Part shown: positions 1 to 11,501 of the stretch, one piece after another
Numbering within the stretch: the first letter of the stretch is position 1
Layout: each line of letters begins with the position of its first letter
Source of the DNA: Alnus glutinosa
Lineage: Eukaryota; Streptophyta; Magnoliopsida; Fagales; Betulaceae
Direction: 5' to 3'
Length of the DNA: 64,000 nucleotides
Assembly: GCF_958979055.1 (NCBI RefSeq)
Contig: NC_084894.1
Location: forward strand, 26,186,116-26,250,115
Made by a program: the position numbers and the translations under genes
Notes under the pieces: model-generated
Database searches by the model: none
Told to the model about the DNA's origin: nothing
What the model saw: the letters and a program-made list of their open reading frames with translations, nothing else

Positions 1-1277
1 TTTAAGTGACTAATGTAGTAAGTGACACGTGAAATTTGTGAATTGTCACGTCAAGTTATAAGGAACTTGTAAGTAAAAGCTGTGACAATTGACATGTAAA
101 TTGCAACCTTAATTTGTAAAGGACTTTTAGTAAAGGCTATTGTAGTATTCCCACTCGACATAACAAATCTTCATTTTCCAGGATCAACAAGTAGGATTGG
201 GTAATTCTAACTAATCAACTACCGGATATGAAGCATTGTGTGATGCAAATTGGGATAGAGATCTCTATTAATTTTATTTTTTAGATTGCTAGTAATTCAA
301 GCAGTAAATATGAGAGAGCTCTTATGAGGTTTATTTGTCTAAATAAGTTTCAGGCCGCTCGTCCACCTATTCGAATAAGTAGGTCTCATAAAAACTCTTT
401 TACATTTGCTGCCTTGCAATTACTAGTAATCTGGGCAAGAAATAGCTGCGATTTGGTTCTTGCACATTTAAAAAAAAGAAAAAAGAAAAAAGAAAAAAGA
501 AAACATTACATCATCGAAGTACAACATGCTCGTTGTCCTTACCTAGTATGCTCTGTCGCTTCATTTTACAACTGCAAATATATATATATATATATATGAA
601 CAAATACAAACCAAAAACACATTAAAAATTTTTTTAAAAAAAAACCCAACTCTTACGTGGAATAATAATTGAGATAACCCGAACACGTCATATAGATTGT
701 TATCTAACCCGAAACTCTTTCGTGGAACAGTAGAACACCCAACTCTTTACGCTTCATTGTCTGTTTCTCCTATCTTCTGCCACAGCCTCGCACTGACAAA
801 GGTTAGCTTATCTTCTTCTTCGTTTCAGTTGGTTCGATAAAACTCCTTATATGGTTGCTTGTGCAGCTGATTGAGGTACAATCGGTGAAGTTATTTAGTT
901 TTTGAGCAGTTCAATGACATGGGTCGGTTTTGTCGTCTATGAATTTCTTAGTTTTTGTACTGATTATGTATGTTGAAGATATATAGACGTTTCCAATCGT
1001 TTTGCATATGATCATGCTCTGCAGATATCGCTCTTACAGGATTGAGGCAATGGCTATCTTAATTTGTTAACTGTATCTGTTTGCTTTTCAATTTTCATCA
1101 CTTGATTTCTCCTTTTGGCACCATTTTGAATCATATAAATTTCTTTTGAGTTGCACATATTTTGCATATTTTTAATGTATACATTATGTGGGTTGCGTTC
1201 ATCCAGGGAGCCGCTGTTTATTAACATGCATAAGTAGTCAGTAAATCAAGATCAAAATCCTATTCCAGGCTGCTGCT
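1..1277. other. 5' flank and leader of the quinone reductase gene
   Basis: No protein gene is visible. Bases 1-160 look like a diverged relative of the stretch at about 4,030-4,130 in the other orientation, sharing a core like ATAAGGAACTTGTAA, so this is probably an old MITE. A purine-rich A/G tract lies at 468-505 and an (AT)n tract at 577-597. About 740-800 is pyrimidine-rich and ends in a plausible donor (GACAAAG/GTTAGC). Bases 1,263-1,268 (TTCCAG) make a plausible acceptor nine bases before the start codon. A leader intron of about 470 bp is therefore likely, but it is inferred only. Confidence 0.45.
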
Positions 1278-2907
1278 ATGGCGACCACCAAGGTCTTTAT
1301 AGTGTAAGTATAAATCTCCTGTGCCTCCCTCCCTCTCAATGATTTTGAATTCAGTAGAAATTTATCTGAGTTGGTAATTTTTCCTTTTATCAGGTATTAC
1401 TCCTTACATGGACACGTGGAGATTATGGCAAGGGAAGTGCAACGAGGAGCTAATGCAGTTCAAGGTGTTGAAGCAACACTTTGGCAGGTAAAATCTTTGT
1501 GGAGGAGAATGCATATGTTATATCACAAAAACAATGGGAAACTTAAAAGAGGAAGAGGCCTTCTATTATTTTGCACCGAGTGTTGTTTAATTTGATCGGA
1601 TTGGTGTGTTTCACTTCAGGTACCTGAGACACTCTCAGACGTGATACTCCAAAAAATGAAGGCCCCTACTAAAGCGAATGATGTGGCAGAGATCAGGCCA
1701 GAACAACTTCAGGAGGCTGATGGTTTTATTTTTGGGTTTCCTTCTCGTTTTGGGGTGATGGCAGCCCAGTTCAAGGCATTCTTCGATGCCACCCATGAGC
1801 TATGGGCATCCCAAGCACTTGCTGGCAAACCTGCTGGAATATTCTGGAGTACTGGTTTTCCTGGGGGAGGCCAGGAGCTCACTGCGTGAGTTACTTCTGC
1901 TTTTCCTCTGGAAACTTTTGTTTGAGCTCTATCAACTTACACACTTACAAAACTTGTAAAGGAATGTCTTTAGAAATTGTTGTTTCTTGTTACCATCATA
2001 AGGTTAAGGGTTTAACTAAATCAGTATCTAACCGTCCTAAGGTTTATTGGTATTAGAGCAGGCATTACGTCATGCATTCGAGTGACAAGGGAGGCAAGTT
2101 AGAGGCTAGATTAAAATGTCTTGGCATTATGTATGAGCATAGTGTTGAGTCATTGAATATTGACAGGTGAGTGGAGCCGCCAAAAAAGAAAGAACTACCA
2201 TTGAGTTAGTGTCAATAGAATAGATCGCTGTGAATGTTGGATTTAGAAGCATGGTGGAATGTTACGATCTTAAGGATTAAAGGGTTTAACCAAATCAGTA
2301 TCTAATAATCCTAAGGCTTTTGGATCAATGGTTAGGCCCTTAACATTTCTCCTCTAGAAACTGTTCTTACCATATACTAGTTGAGGATTAGGAGCTAAAG
2401 TTTGGAGAAACCTTTATGCCCATCATATAATCCAATTACATGAAAACTCAATAATAACCATCTTAAACAAATGGTAGCAACAGTTTTGGCATGGTTTAAT
2501 AAATAGATTTGAGGAGCGGGATGAGTTCACTTCAACGGAATTGTGGACTCTGCACGAATTGATGAAGTTTGTCCACTCCCACCATCCCGCTTTTCTTCAT
2601 TTGTCAAGAAATATGTTTATGTACGTGCTCGATATATCTGGTATTCCATTCTCCTTTATCTCTTTCTTGCAGATTGACGGCTGTAACACAGTTAGCACAT
2701 CATGGTATGTTATATGTCCCTCTTGGCTACACCTTTGGCAGCGGCATGTTTGAAATGAATGAGGTGAAAGGTGGCTCTTCTTATGGTGCTGGAACTTACG
2801 CAGCAAATGGATCTCGTCAACCGACGGAGCTAGAACTCGAGCTGGCCTTCTACCAGGGTAAATATGTTGCCGAGATAGCTAAAAAGCTGAAAAATCAACC
2901 CCTTTAA
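1278..2907 (+). CDS. FQR1: NAD(P)H:quinone oxidoreductase, flavodoxin-like (FQR1 type), 4 coding exons
   Basis: Exons read at 1278-1303, 1394-1487, 1620-1885 and 2673-2907, all with GT-AG borders, giving 206 residues, close to the roughly 204 of Arabidopsis FQR1. Family knowledge: these WrbA-type flavodoxin-fold enzymes bind FMN and reduce quinones by two electrons with NAD(P)H, avoiding semiquinone radicals; FQR1 is auxin-inducible and found at the plasma membrane. Seen in the sequence: the N-terminal strand plus FMN phosphate loop ([18 protein letters not shown]), the flavin-contacting [18 protein letters not shown] block, and the [20 protein letters not shown] block near the C-terminus. 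The short 26 bp first coding exon splits a valine codon. Intron 3 (787 bp) carries two diverged copies of a TTTAAC(T/C)AAATCAGTATCTAA motif, near 2,010 and 2,285. No frame damage was found. The assignment to the family is firm; one-to-one orthology to FQR1 rather than a sister gene is not shown. Confidence 0.93.
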
Positions 2908-4725
2908 GCAAATAATGTAAAGTCTGACAATGTTAAGGAAGAAAATTTGAGGAGAGAAGGAAAGCAAGAGCAACCTTCACTCACCTATCACAAATCAACT
3001 GAGAAAGAAAACTCCAACCAGAACTTCTGTCGCTCATGTACTGAGCTTGTAGAAAAAGTATATAACATCTTCCTTTTACAGCAATGACTTTTATGTATAT
3101 AATAATCACAGTTAATATGCTTGGGATTATGTCTCCCAATTTCCCATTTTGTAATCGATCAAACATCAAGAAAAATATATAGTATGTACAAAGTTTTTCT
3201 TTATTTGTTTTCTATATCTGATTTCTAACCGACAATGTAAAGAAATTTTCATTAGAAATTAATGAAGACAGTACTTGACACTCACGGGCACAACACAAAG
3301 CCTGGTCGAGTGGTCATCGTTGACATGTGATTGTGTTGGCACAAGCATATGTTGCCTAAACAGAGAAAACATGATAATTAATGATTACTGGATATACATT
3401 GCTCCAGACACCAGAATTGGCATAAGAAACTTGTAACTGATTTCAAATTCTTGGTCTCTGATATCACTTCAGCTTGCAAGTAAAGTAGGTATGCTCCCCG
3501 CATTGTTGGCCGAGGTTTAAATCTTCTGATTGAACTGGTGCTCGGGTAAGAGCTAGCTCAAGCGCTACGGGTTTGTCAATGTGTTAACCCAATACAATCT
3601 TATGGTTAGCTGTGCGTATGGAGTTGCTCTTAGTTATACAAAAAGAGAATCCAAAAATTATTGTGAATAAGGAATAATTGGAGGCAGAAACCTCATTATC
3701 TGTATGCATTATGTGCATTACTGCATTGTGTGAGCTTCTGGTAGTCTTATGTTCTTGTTAATGATCGTGTTTTATTTGTTATTTACTTATGTTAAATATG
3801 TTACTCAGCAACCATGTGTCCAGCCTTACATGGCCCGATTGAACCAAAATTTACTGGTTAACTTTTCACATTGCCTGTAACGAAGTAAAACACTAGGATA
3901 ACCTGAAAATGAAATTCTAAAACTCCTGCCCCACTTTTCCCAAGTGTTTGACAATATAGAGTGACAGAGGATAGTGGTGACAAGTTATTGCCCTTGTGAT
4001 ACTTTCACCCTTTAATGATGTTTTAGTTTGGAGTGCTATTACGAGTACTATAGTTTTATTACAAGTTCCTTATAAACTGACATGATAATTTTTGTAACAC
4101 TTATCACGTCAGTTACTATAGTATCCCAAACATTTTCCTTCAAATTCCTCGTTAGTCATTAGTTTCGAAACTAATTTTTAATAAAAATGTTAGACATATA
4201 ATTCTTTTATAATTTTTGACACGTGTCAGCATGTGATTGGAGTGTGTTAAATGCTTATAACTTTTGACTCTAATCACATACTAACACATGTTAAAAATTA
4301 TAAAAGAGTTGTATATATATAGTATTACTCATTTTTAACTCATTTTTAACTAGAGTGAAAAGGAAAGGGGAAAAAAAAAAGGATAGAAGGAAAGGAAGTC
4401 AAAAAGAGAGATCCAATAACAGAAATCCAAACAATATAGGTCCTCTTTTTTCTTTTCTCTTTTTTTAATAATCGAATCTTTCTTCTAACTAAGGTACACT
4501 ACTTTTCTGTCTACTAAAATTGTCATAAATTTGTTTTGGAATTTAATAATATTTTCTTAGAATTTTGTTCTTATTTCCAATTAATATAAAGTGATTAAAC
4601 AATGATGATTTTCTTAAAGAAGTTTTTTTTTTTTTTCCTCCTTTAAATTTGTCGATATTCGTCAAAAATACCAATTCTAGCCGTATCCCATATTAATTAT
4701 CTTCACACAATATGCCAAATATCCT

Positions 4726-4730
<5 letters not shown>
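2908..4730. other. Spacer downstream of the quinone reductase
   Basis: No gene is visible. The first roughly 300 bp are probably the 3' UTR. The remainder is AT-rich, with a hairpin repeat at 4,194-4,316, annotated separately, and a repeat of the type seen at 1-160 at about 4,030-4,130. Confidence 0.5.
4194..4316. mobile_element. Short hairpin MITE
   Basis: Two arms of about 55 bp are inverted copies. The left arm reads TAATTCTTTTATAATTTTTG then ACACGTGTCAGCATGTGATT. The right arm ends AACATGTTAAAAATTATAAA and AGAGTTGTA. The arms sit almost back to back, which is typical of a small non-autonomous DNA transposon. The target duplication is unclear because the flanks are AT repeats. Confidence 0.6.
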
Positions 4731-4766
<36 letters not shown>

Positions 4767-5170
4767 GAAATGATATCATATATCAAAGAGGTATCGCTTG
4801 CTCAGCAAGTATAATATAGGACATTCCTCAAGTTAGACTTGGTCTAACAATTGTGACAGGGCTAACATTGTTATTCGATGAGCCACTTTATTAGCCTCCC
4901 TTCGAATGTGCCGTACAACATATGATTGAAAATTATAGAGTCGTATTTGAGCATCCTCAATCAATTGGCCAAAACTACTTCAACAAGTAACACATTGATG
5001 CAAAGCATTCGCCATGGTCAGGACGTCTTTTTAAAAAATCACTCTATGAAAACCCAAGTCGCTAGAGAAATTACAGTCTTCCAAGCTGCCACATCTTCAA
5101 ATACAATCGGGTCGATAATCAAAAGAACTACCGTTGCCAAAGTTGCCAGAAAGTTACAATCTTTAATTGT
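4731..5170 (-). mobile_element. 5'-truncated LINE remnant (RNase H end) with poly-A tail
   Basis: Read on the minus strand, 5,000-4,764 encodes a C-terminal RNase H-like stretch including VVRHIRREANKVAHRI and LEECPILYLLSKRYLFDI, the usual ending of plant L1-type LINE polyproteins. It is followed by a 33-base poly-A (poly-T 4,731-4,763 on the plus strand), which marks the 3' end. At least one stop lies between the two motifs, and nothing upstream of about 5,170 is recognisable, so the copy is 5'-truncated and dead. A plus-strand reading frame of 83 codons across it is accidental. Confidence 0.75.
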
Positions 5171-5667
5171 TTTCTAAAAACAAAAACCAAGATATAAGAT
5201 ACTATTTGCTCAAACTCTCTATCTTAATTAAAAGTCATTTAACTTATTTGATTAGGCATTTTCCTCCGAGATATTCTCGAAAATCATGTCAAAACATAGC
5301 TAGCTATATATGAAGGTAATATATTTTCCAAAAAAAAAATAAATAAATAAAAAGAGAAAAATACAAGGTAGTTTTATGGGCAGAAAATTTCACAACACAA
5401 ACCAAAAACCTAACAATTTAAAAAAAATGAACTTTTAAACAGACATTTCTTACCATTTAATTTAAAAATCATACTTTTAACATGGGAAATTGCACCTTAA
5501 TAGATGATTTGGAAGAACTCCCTCACAGTCGAAGATATATAATGAAAACGGCGTCGTAGCATCACTGGCAACTGCCAGCCAAATCTGACCATTTTAGGAC
5601 AATTTGCGTTGAGAATCACAAAACTTTGTCCCAAACCGATTTACCAAAAGTCTCATCTGAGCTGTCA
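5171..5667. other. Spacer and probable promoter of the PH-domain gene
   Basis: AT-rich, with short A tracts (5,330-5,360, 5,425) and no gene. The last roughly 150 bases before the ATG are presumably leader and promoter. No clear TATA box was picked out. Confidence 0.4.
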
Positions 5668-6111
5668 ATGGCAAAGAGAATGGAGACCCTATGGCGCGCA
5701 GCGACGGGCCAGGACCCGAGCCCGGAGGACTACGACGGCGTGGATTTCTGGTCGAACCCGGAGCGCGCCGGGTGGCTTACAAAGCAGGGCGAGTACATCA
5801 AGACCTGGCGCCGCCGCTGGTTCGTGCTCAAGCAAGGTAAGCTCCTCTGGTTCAAGGACTCCCACGTCACTCGCTCCTCCTCGCCACGTGGTGTCGTCCC
5901 AGTGGGCACCTGCCTCACCGTCAGGGGCGCCGAGGACATCATCCACAAGCCCTGCGCCTTCGAGCTCTCCTCCAATCAGGACACCATGTACTTCATCGCC
6001 GACTCGGAGAAGGAGAAGGAGGACTGGATCAACTCGATCGGACGGTCCATAGTACAGCACTCGCGGTCGGTCACCGATTCCGAGGTCGTCGATTACGTTA
6101 GCCGGGGGTGA
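5668..6111 (+). CDS. PH1: Pleckstrin homology domain-containing protein 1 type
   Basis: Single-exon frame of 147 residues. It is nearly all one PH domain, starting at AGWLTKQGEYIKTWRRRWFV (about residues 34-53) and ending at EKEDWINSIGRSIVQHSRSV. Known for the Arabidopsis homologue (about 145 residues): a small endosomal phosphoinositide-binding protein linked to trafficking to the vacuole. The basic KTWRRRWFVLK loop is the expected lipid-head-group site. The first in-frame ATG is at 5668 (MAKRMETLWR). The ATG at 5680 (METLWR) matches where the Arabidopsis protein starts and is equally plausible. Codons are strikingly GC-rich compared with the AT-rich flanks, as is common for short intronless plant genes. 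No damage seen. It lies upstream of the UGT pair in the same order as recalled for Arabidopsis chromosome 2. Confidence 0.93.
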   Translation: MAKRMETLWRAATGQDPSPEDYDGVDFWSNPERAGWLTKQGEYIKTWRRRWFVLKQGKLLWFKDSHVTRSSSPRGVVPVGTCLTVRGAEDIIHKPCAFELSSNQDTMYFIADSEKEKEDWINSIGRSIVQHSRSVTDSEVVDYVSRG

Positions 6112-8236
6112 TGATCTTGAGGAAATGGATTATCTTTCTTGTTTGTACACTGAGAGGTGCGCTTAATTGTTGTATATGCCTTGTTTATAAGATTAATCTG
6201 CTTTGATATAGTAAAGTCTTGTAGTTTTCTGGATCTTTCTCTGGTTTTATTATTACGAATTGAGGCGTTACTTGTTAATTACGTTGTTTATGTTTGGATT
6301 TTTTTTTTTTGTAAGTTATAAATTCAGATGTTATTTTTTAATTGTTGTGTTCGGATTGGTTTTCTAGGGTTTTGGAATTCGTAATTTTTTCAATGTTCAG
6401 TGGATAGTCAGTGCAATCCAAGAGTTTGAATAATCAGGGTTGAGTTATGATTCTCCCTTGAATATGAATGGAGGTGATTGTGGGATAATTAGGGCCGAGT
6501 TTCTTTGTAATGGATGAATAAATTGGTTGTAGGAGGAAGAGCTTTGTGGGTGCTAGTTCATGATAATTTGCATATGTTATTTGTCAGCTCTGTTTGGAAA
6601 CGGCAGGTAAATAGCTGCTTAGGGCTTCGCTGATCTTCTTGGTCTTTATGCATTCCTTCGTGCCATTTTCTGTGAGACCATCTCCATTTGTTTCAAGCTA
6701 GATGTGAAGTTTTAGGTATTGGCTTCTATGTTGTTGGCTTCGCTTGAGGCTAGAAGAATTTAGGTATATGGAGTTCAAGGTGGAAGAGATTTGTCACTAG
6801 GATTTGTGAGTCATCTGATTCTATTGGTTGTAATGTTTTGGATATGCTTTTTGAATTTCTGTTTCCCGTTTGGGTTTATTCCTTTTCATGCAAGTGATAA
6901 TGGAGGTTGAATCAAACTCTTTCCTTCTCTCCGGAGCTTGTAACAAGTAATACGTTGTCATGATCATGTTTGTAGAAGAGAACTAAATCGTGCAATTACA
7001 TGTGCGCTTATTTATCTATTTCTACTTCTCTTGAAAAATTCATGAACGGGATAGTCTAAGATTTTATATGGCTCAAATGGTTATGTGCAGCAGTTCTTGC
7101 TGACCCCACCTATTCTCGTATGCAGCATCATTTATTTTTATTTTTTGTTGTTACACGGGCTGCTCAAAACACTTCATCTTGCTTCCCTGTTTTCTTTTGT
7201 CCTTGATTTATTTCAAACCTGTGCAACCCATTTATTTTCCCCAGATTTTAATGAACCAATTTTTGACACTACTCATTGGAAAAGGAGTTTTAGGTATGTG
7301 GTAGAAAAATTGAAGAAGTCTCTACCTCAGAAAACAGCCAGACCTGGTTAGCTTGGAAAAAATACAAGATTGAAACTTCACTCAGAGGGTGCATTCCCGC
7401 AGATGCAAGTCTGCACCTTCACATGCATGGCAGATTGTCGACTTGGTTTCCACTGTGCTATTGGTTGTTGTTACCTAAATACATTTCTAGTGTCTCAGCC
7501 CATTCACGCACAATTGAATCTTGTTTTGGATCGTACTGTTTTTTATCCATGTTCTCAATTTTCGGCTCCCACGGTTCCTTCAAAATTTTTGGAAGACGTA
7601 TCTAGTTGTGACACAGGCTTTCTGTGGTAGGTCCAAATAGCGTTCTACTTCCATATTACCCCATTAGATATAGATATAGGGGAAGCTTCTCTGTCTAGTA
7701 GATAGATTAACACCTGGCTTAGAAAAAAAATAAAGATAGATTAAGACCTGAGACTAACGTGCTGGACAGATGAGCAGAATCTGTGGGGCTCTGCTCTCAT
7801 TGGAGAAATGACAGTTGTTATTGTTCCTTTCCTTTTGGGCTCTTTTTCTTATTTCTAATTTTTATTCCTTAAGCTTGGTTGTTTTGTTTTGAGTTTTCTC
7901 TGATTTAGTTTCAAGCCTTTGGAGCTATCCATCAACTTGTAGAAGACAGGAATAGACCCTTTGATTGATCAAAGACAGTAATATGATGCGCAAAACAAGT
8001 AAGGGAAGCTAGCTATGTAAATATGTCAGTGTCCCAGAGAGTTGGTGGGAGGAATAGGTGTGCCATCTTGTCTCCTACCCCAACTTAGAGCTACGAAAAT
8101 ATATGTCAGCCTCCTAGGGAGTTGGTAGGAGGAATAGGTGTGCTTTCTTTTCTCCTACAGTCTAAAATGCCCAACTTAGAGCTATGAAAATAGTCTCAGG
8201 CTCCTAGGGAGGAACAAAAAAGATCAAAGAGCGAAG
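6112..8236. other. Spacer between PH1 and the first UGT; carries duplicated flank
   Basis: No convincing gene. From about 7,255 (TACTCATTGGAAAAGGAGTT) to about 7,980 the sequence resembles 9,955-10,440, upstream of the second UGT, so it is the left copy of the UGT tandem-duplication flank. Short frames here (7,085-7,630) have no family look. Bases 8,020-8,215 hold a local tandem repeat listed separately. Confidence 0.55.
8020..8215. repeat. Local tandem repeat before the first UGT
   Basis: A unit of about 75-80 bp with the phrases TCCTAGGGAGTTGGTAGGAG, GAATAGGTGTGC and AACTTAGAGCTATGAAAATA occurs two and a half times, ending 20 bp before the ATG. Upstream of the second UGT (11,430-11,480) only one unit is left. 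It probably lies in the leader or core promoter, so a regulatory effect is possible but unproven. Confidence 0.7.
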
Positions 8237-9637
8237 ATGAGGCAAGCAGAACTCATCTTCATCCCAACGCCAGGAATTGGTCACCTGGTGTCGACCCTTG
8301 AATTCGCAAAGTGCCTAATTGATCGTGATGATCGACTTTTGATCACAATCCTTTCCATGAAGTTCCCCTTTACTCCCCTTGCAGATGCATACACCAGATC
8401 ACTCACTGCCTCACAAGCTCGAATCCAACTCATAGAACTCCCCCAAGTAGATCCACCTCCAGCAGAGTTATTGAACTCGGTCGAAGGCTATATATCTGTT
8501 TTCATAGAAAGGAACATACCCAATGTCAAACGTTGTCTCACAAAGATTGTATCCTCCAACTCAAACTCAGGCTCAGCCCGGGTTGCCGTGTTGGTTCTTG
8601 ATTTTTTCTGCCTGTCCATGATAGATGTTGGCAGGGAACTGGGTCTCCCTTCTTATTTATTCTTGACCTCTAATGCTGGATTTCTTGGTCTCATGCTCTA
8701 CCTTCCATCTCGTCATAACCAAATGAACATCGAATTCAGTGACTCAGATCCTGCATTGTTAATCCCGGGCTTTGTCAACCCAGTTCCACCGGTTGTTATG
8801 CCTTCAGCTGTGTTTAACAAGGATGGTGGCTACACTGCTTATATTAAGCTTGCTCAAAGATTCAGAGATACCAAAGGAATTATAGTAAATACGTTCACAG
8901 AGTTGGAGCAACATGCTCTTGGCTCATTTCCTGATGGACAAACGCCTCCAGTCTACGCAGTTGGTCCAGTGCTTGACCTGAAAGGTCAACCTCACCCTGG
9001 TCTGGATCAGGCTCAGCATGACAACATCATGAAATGGCTTGATTTTCAGCCTCCATCATCCGTGGTGTTTCTATGCTTTGGAAGCATGGGGAGCTTCGGT
9101 GCAACCCAAGTGAAAGAGATAGCTACTGGGCTGGAGCGAAGTGGGCATAGGTTCTTGTGGTCCTTGCGGATGCCCCCCTCGCCATCCCCCGATAACATCC
9201 TGCCAGAAGGTTTCTTGGAACGGATTGAAGGGAGGGGGATGATATGTGGTGAGTGGGCGCCACAGGTGGAGGTCCTGGCCCACAAAGCAGTAGGAGGGTT
9301 CGTATCTCATTGCGGATGGAACTCAATATTGGAGAGCTTGTGGCATGGCGTACCTATTTTAACATGGCCTATATATGCTGAGCAACAGCTCAATGCATTT
9401 AAGATGGTGAGAGAGTTGGGATTAGCAATGGAGATGAGGCTGGACTATAGGAGTGGTGGTGATCTGGTGATGGCTGAAGAGATAGAGAGAGCTGTAAGAC
9501 GCCTGATGGATGGTGGTATTGAGGTTAGGAAGAAGGTGAAAGAGATGGGAGAGATGGCCAGAAAAGCTGTGATGGATGGTGGATCTTCGTTCACTTCTAT
9601 TGGACAACTTATGGAGGATATGATAGGCAGCAGTTGA
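8237..9637 (+). CDS. UDP-glycosyltransferase, UGT71 family-like (copy 1)
   Basis: Intronless frame of 466 residues, normal for family 1 plant UGTs. These cytosolic enzymes move a sugar, usually glucose, from UDP-sugar to hydroxyl groups of small molecules; UGT71 members act on flavonoids, phenylpropanoids and terpenoids, and the acceptor here cannot be read from sequence. Seen: catalytic histidine in GIGH (H16), the partner aspartate in LVLDFF (about D122), and the 44-residue PSPG box starting WAPQVEVLAHKAVGGF (about residue 340) with HCGWNS and ending AEQQ. Glutamine at the last PSPG position usually goes with UDP-glucose. The second copy, 1.9 kb downstream, is very similar along its whole length, and both 5' and 3' flanks are also similar, so this is a tandem duplicate. 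No frame damage seen. Confidence 0.94.
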   Translation: MRQAELIFIPTPGIGHLVSTLEFAKCLIDRDDRLLITILSMKFPFTPLADAYTRSLTASQARIQLIELPQVDPPPAELLNSVEGYISVFIERNIPNVKRCLTKIVSSNSNSGSARVAVLVLDFFCLSMIDVGRELGLPSYLFLTSNAGFLGLMLYLPSRHNQMNIEFSDSDPALLIPGFVNPVPPVVMPSAVFNKDGGYTAYIKLAQRFRDTKGIIVNTFTELEQHALGSFPDGQTPPVYAVGPVLDLKGQPHPGLDQAQHDNIMKWLDFQPPSSVVFLCFGSMGSFGATQVKEIATGLERSGHRFLWSLRMPPSPSPDNILPEGFLERIEGRGMICGEWAPQVEVLAHKAVGGFVSHCGWNSILESLWHGVPILTWPIYAEQQLNAFKMVRELGLAMEMRLDYRSGGDLVMAEEIERAVRRLMDGGIEVRKKVKEMGEMARKAVMDGGSSFTSIGQLMEDMIGSS

Positions 9638-10848
9638 CATAGAGAATGCGTATGTAGGGTTGATTTCTCATTCTTGTTGAAGAAATCAACTGAAAACAAA
9701 GGTCTTGTAGTCTTTCTAGCTTCTCCACACCCATTTGCCGTTTAGCTAGGACAATCTTGATCTGGAATTTATATCCCTAAACTTGTTGAATTATGCTTGT
9801 TTTTATTGCTGAATTTTGCTTGTTTTTATTTCAATTTGTGGCTGAAATTTCCCTTTTCGAAATAAGTGTCAAAAAAATATATTGCATGGAGCGCAGACTT
9901 ATCATATTGCTTTGTCCCCTTTATACTATTTAGAATGGACATTTTTCCCACAATTTGAATACTCATTGGAAAAGTAGTTTTAGGAATGTGGTAGAAAAAT
10001 TGAAGAAGTCTACCTTAGAAAACAGCTTGGGGGTGGTTTGCTTGGAAAAATACAATTTGAAACTTCACTTGGAGGGTTCATTCCTGCAGATGCAAGCCTA
10101 TGTTCTGCACCTTCACATGCGGGGCAGATTGTCGACTTGGTATGTCAGTTATGGAATCATGTACAACGTTAGATTAAGACCTGAGACCAACTTGCTGGAC
10201 AGATGAGAAGAATTTGTAGGGCTCTGCTCATCATCATTGGAGAAATAACAGTTATTTATTGCTTTCCTTTTGGGCTCTTTTTCTAATTTCTATTCTTTAA
10301 GCTTGTTTGTTTTGTTTTGATTTTTCTCTGTTTAAGTTTCAAGCCTTTGGAACCATCCATCAATTTCTAGAAGGCTGGAATAGACCCTTAGATTGATCTG
10401 GTCATGGGAAGACAATAATATGACGCACAAAACAAGTAAGGTGCAAGGGAGAAAAACTTCATGGGGATAGGGAGTGGATATAAATCACCACTGTGGGCCT
10501 ATCCTCATTCGCCTTTATATGGACAATAATCAAGCAATTGTAGTGGGTCACATGGCTACCTCGTCTACATGGGAAACAAATAATTCACTCTTAGAATCAT
10601 TCCAACATGAAACTCGACTGCAAGTAAACACAAGATTTTTAATGCCCGATAAGAAAGCACCATGGGGGACGCCCTAGGAGAAGAAACCCGATTATCTTCT
10701 TTATTGGCCTTATAATCCTACTTATTAACCTCAAGTATTAACCTGTTTCCTTATGTGATTGCCAAATTACCGCTTAGTTGATTTCGCTTGTCAATTGTAA
10801 ACGTGGATGGTAAAGATTATAAAGAAGGGAAATCACCGTCATAGGTAC

Positions 10849-10880
<32 letters not shown>

Positions 10881-11501
10881 CTTTCCTCTGTCTCTTGATT
10901 CAGTTTTATCCCAAAAAAAAACACTATTGACTTAGGAGATATGATACATTGCCCTCTCAAGACACAACTCTTAACTACTTTTGTTCACGTGACAACTTTT
11001 ACTTTTACATGGACAAAGTAATTAAGAGTTATGTCTTGGGTGGCAAGAGATCATATTTCATTGACCTAGGCTGCTTTGGAGGCTTCCCACTTTTGTTACC
11101 TTGATAGTCTTTTCTTATTTTTGCATATATTTTGTCACCGGCCGGTCTGACCGTTCTCAAAATTTACTGCATCAACGTGTGTGATACAAAGATGGGCAAA
11201 AAGTACGAATAAACAGGAGGAACACGATTCGCTGAGAGGAAAAAAAAAAAAAAAAAAAAAAAACTTCAAAGAGCTGGATACTTTAACTTTAAAAGATGCT
11301 GCATGTTGACAGATGTTAGCACGTTGTACCACAGACTCCTGAATCAGGATTCTTGAAATTTGCTGTCCCGAATTGCGAATAATTCGGGCGGTCTTATGGC
11401 AGATATAGAGCCTACGTGTGCTTATCCATCTTAGAGCTATGAAACTAGTCTCAGCCTCCTAGGGAGTGGTTACGAGGAACAGGAAAGACGAAAGAGAGAA
11501 G
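9638..11501. other. Spacer between the two UGT genes
   Basis: No gene. Bases 9,700-9,880 match 12,965-13,130 (the 3' flank of copy 2), and 9,955-10,440 match 7,255-7,980 (the 5' flank of copy 1), so the tandem junction lies near 9,880-9,955. A poly-T run is at 10,852-10,880 and a poly-A run at 11,240-11,262. A hairpin MITE at 10,925-11,070 is annotated separately. Confidence 0.6.
10925..11070. mobile_element. Hairpin MITE in the promoter region of the second UGT
   Basis: Inverted arms of about 60 bp. The left reads TTGACTTAGGAGATATGATA and TCAAGACACAACTCTTAACTAC. The right reads AATTAAGAGTTATGTCTTGG and TCATATTTCATTGACCTAGG. It lies about 430 bp upstream of UGT copy 2 and has no counterpart upstream of copy 1, so it arrived after, or was lost since, the tandem duplication. 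No transposase; the target duplication was not resolved. Confidence 0.6.

Noticed and set aside
5626-5667. Upstream TTG start for the PH-domain protein
   Set aside because: Not an ATG; homologues begin at or near METLWR.
7085-7630. Short frames between PH1 and the first UGT
   Set aside because: No homology impression, and the region is shared non-coding flank of the UGT duplication.
11466-11501. Upstream GTG start for UGT copy 2
   Set aside because: Not an ATG, and the ATG at 11502 aligns exactly with the start of copy 1.
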